Below, piece after piece: positions 12,286 to 12,576 of a stretch of 12,576 nucleotides of DNA (its first letter is position 1; each line of letters begins with the position of its first letter). The position numbers were made by a program, and so were the translations under genes. Source of the stretch: an uncultured Neomegalonema sp. Its GTDB lineage: Bacteria; Pseudomonadota; Alphaproteobacteria; Rhodobacterales; Rhodobacteraceae. The notes under the pieces are model-generated. The model worked only from the letters and a program-made list of their open reading frames with translations, was not told the DNA's origin and did no database searches. The DNA lies in the NCBI GenBank assembly GCA_937944035.1, contig CALDZQ010000012.1, positions 1-12,576 of the forward strand. Reading direction: 5' to 3'.

Positions 12286-12374
12286 AACGAGGATCGGATA
12301 AATTGCGCGATCAAGCGTAAATTGTGAGCAATCCGACCGGAGTGAAACGAGGATCGGATGAATTGCGCGATCAA
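12268..12374. repeat. Two-copy direct repeat, 47-bp unit with 60-bp period, overlapping the channel's 3' end
   Basis: Copies at 12268-12314 and 12328-12374 match over 47 bp with one difference (A12300 versus G12360). Each contains an inverted repeat ATCCGA...TCGGAT, able to form a hairpin. A degenerate third copy may begin in the coding sequence near 12245 (CGAGGAGCGG resembles CGAGGATCGG). The first copy supplies the last codons and stop of the channel gene; the second ends 13 nt before the aat stop, between convergent genes. No T-run follows, so this is not a classic terminator. It resembles a dispersed intergenic palindromic repeat. Confidence 0.85.
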
Positions 12375-12387
12375 AGCGGACACATGA

Positions 12388-12576
12388 CTATTCCCCGACA
12401 GCCAGCCGCAGCACCGTGTCGGCATCAGTTTTTGCATCGAGCGCAGCGAAATTGGCCGGTTGGGAAATCGCTTCGCCCAGCCGTGCCTGATAGATTTTCC
12501 GGGTGATTTCCTCAGCGCCCAGCGAGAGCAGATGCGGCGTGGTGAATTGTGTATCGAGTAATCTGTAGCCCCCCGC
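12388..12576 (-). CDS. aat: Leucyl/phenylalanyl-tRNA-protein transferase, C-terminal part (5' end beyond window)
   Basis: Reading leftward from the right edge there are 62 codons and a TAG stop at 12390-12388. The sequence starts in GYRLLDTQFTTPHLLSLGAE, which matches the conserved 'G-[FY]-x-L-[LI]-D-x-Q-[FL]-x-T-x-H-L-x-S-L-G-A' segment of Aat, and continues with EITRKIYQARL, the position of the family's 'EIPR..Y...L' stretch. The enzyme transfers Leu or Phe from tRNA to proteins starting with Arg or Lys, marking them for ClpS/ClpAP degradation in the cytoplasm. The tail after residue 40 is longer and less conserved, ending LRLAVGE. It converges on the sodium channel gene with a repeat between them. 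The catalytic N-terminal domain lies outside the window. Confidence 0.87.
   Translation of the reverse strand, partial: AGGYRLLDTQFTTPHLLSLGAEEITRKIYQARLGEAISQPANFAALDAKTDADTVLRLAVGE

Noticed and set aside
12268..12374. Possible CRISPR array
   Set aside because: Only two units, with a 47-bp near-identical part and a 13-bp gap, and one copy inside a coding sequence. Spacer length and number do not fit CRISPR.
12180..12437. 85-codon minus-strand frame with an internally repeated peptide (LIAQFIRSSFHSGRIA)
   Set aside because: The peptide repeat is just the 60-bp DNA repeat being translated. The frame overlaps both the channel and the aat end and has no ribosome site.

Overview
The window looks like a chromosomal segment of an alphaproteobacterium, probably close to Rhodobacterales/Roseobacter relatives. 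This rests on moderately high G+C, many 1-4 nt gene overlaps, small secreted proteins of types I associate with that group, a NavAb/NaChBac-type sodium channel, and an ABC operon of the kind associated with PQQ-dependent alcohol oxidation. The order-level placement is inference. I see no rRNA, tRNA, CRISPR array, transposase or phage gene.

Layout. 1-347 (-): 5' part of a TetR-family regulator, cut by the window edge. 604-1230 (-): bioY, the biotin-binding membrane component of an ECF transporter, with a clear rho-independent terminator at 553-576. 1313-1924 (-): secreted protein of unknown function. 2127-2333 (+): small Cys-rich protein, convergent with the next operon and only 2 nt from it. 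2336-6857 (-): a six-gene operon read from right to left: periplasmic substrate-binding-like protein, seven-bladed YVTN beta-propeller, cupredoxin-like secreted protein, very acidic small PepSY-like secreted protein, ABC ATPase and ABC-2 permease. 7053-8102 (-): ketopantoate-reductase-family protein. 8218-11331 (-): a four-gene succinate dehydrogenase/fumarate reductase operon in the order iron-sulfur, membrane, membrane, flavoprotein. 11473-12285 (+): BacNav-type voltage-gated sodium channel, whose last codons lie inside a 60-bp-period direct repeat. 12388-12576 (-): C-terminal part of aat (leucyl/phenylalanyl-tRNA-protein transferase), continuing past the right edge.

How the genes work together. 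The 2336-6857 operon matches the conserved 'PQQ-dependent alcohol dehydrogenase system' ABC families. Relatives (PedA1A2BC in Pseudomonas putida, the Lut system in Methylobacterium) are needed for growth with lanthanides as the dehydrogenase cofactor. Here the binding protein, propeller, ATPase and permease are accompanied by two small exported proteins. One is a roughly 65-residue mature polypeptide with 22 Asp/Glu and only 3 Lys/Arg, a strong candidate for a periplasmic metal-binding accessory protein. No PQQ dehydrogenase, cytochrome or TonB receptor is in the window, so the substrate assignment is inference. The succinate dehydrogenase/fumarate reductase operon keeps its catalytic residues, but Cys stands where covalent flavoproteins have the FAD-linking His. 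Its two tiny membrane subunits carry four well-placed His residues that could bind two haems.

The most unusual structures outside genes are a duplicated hairpin leader just upstream of the ABC operon (6873-6942), a nested hairpin/terminator after the flavoprotein gene (8160-8197), and the tandem repeat at 12268-12374.
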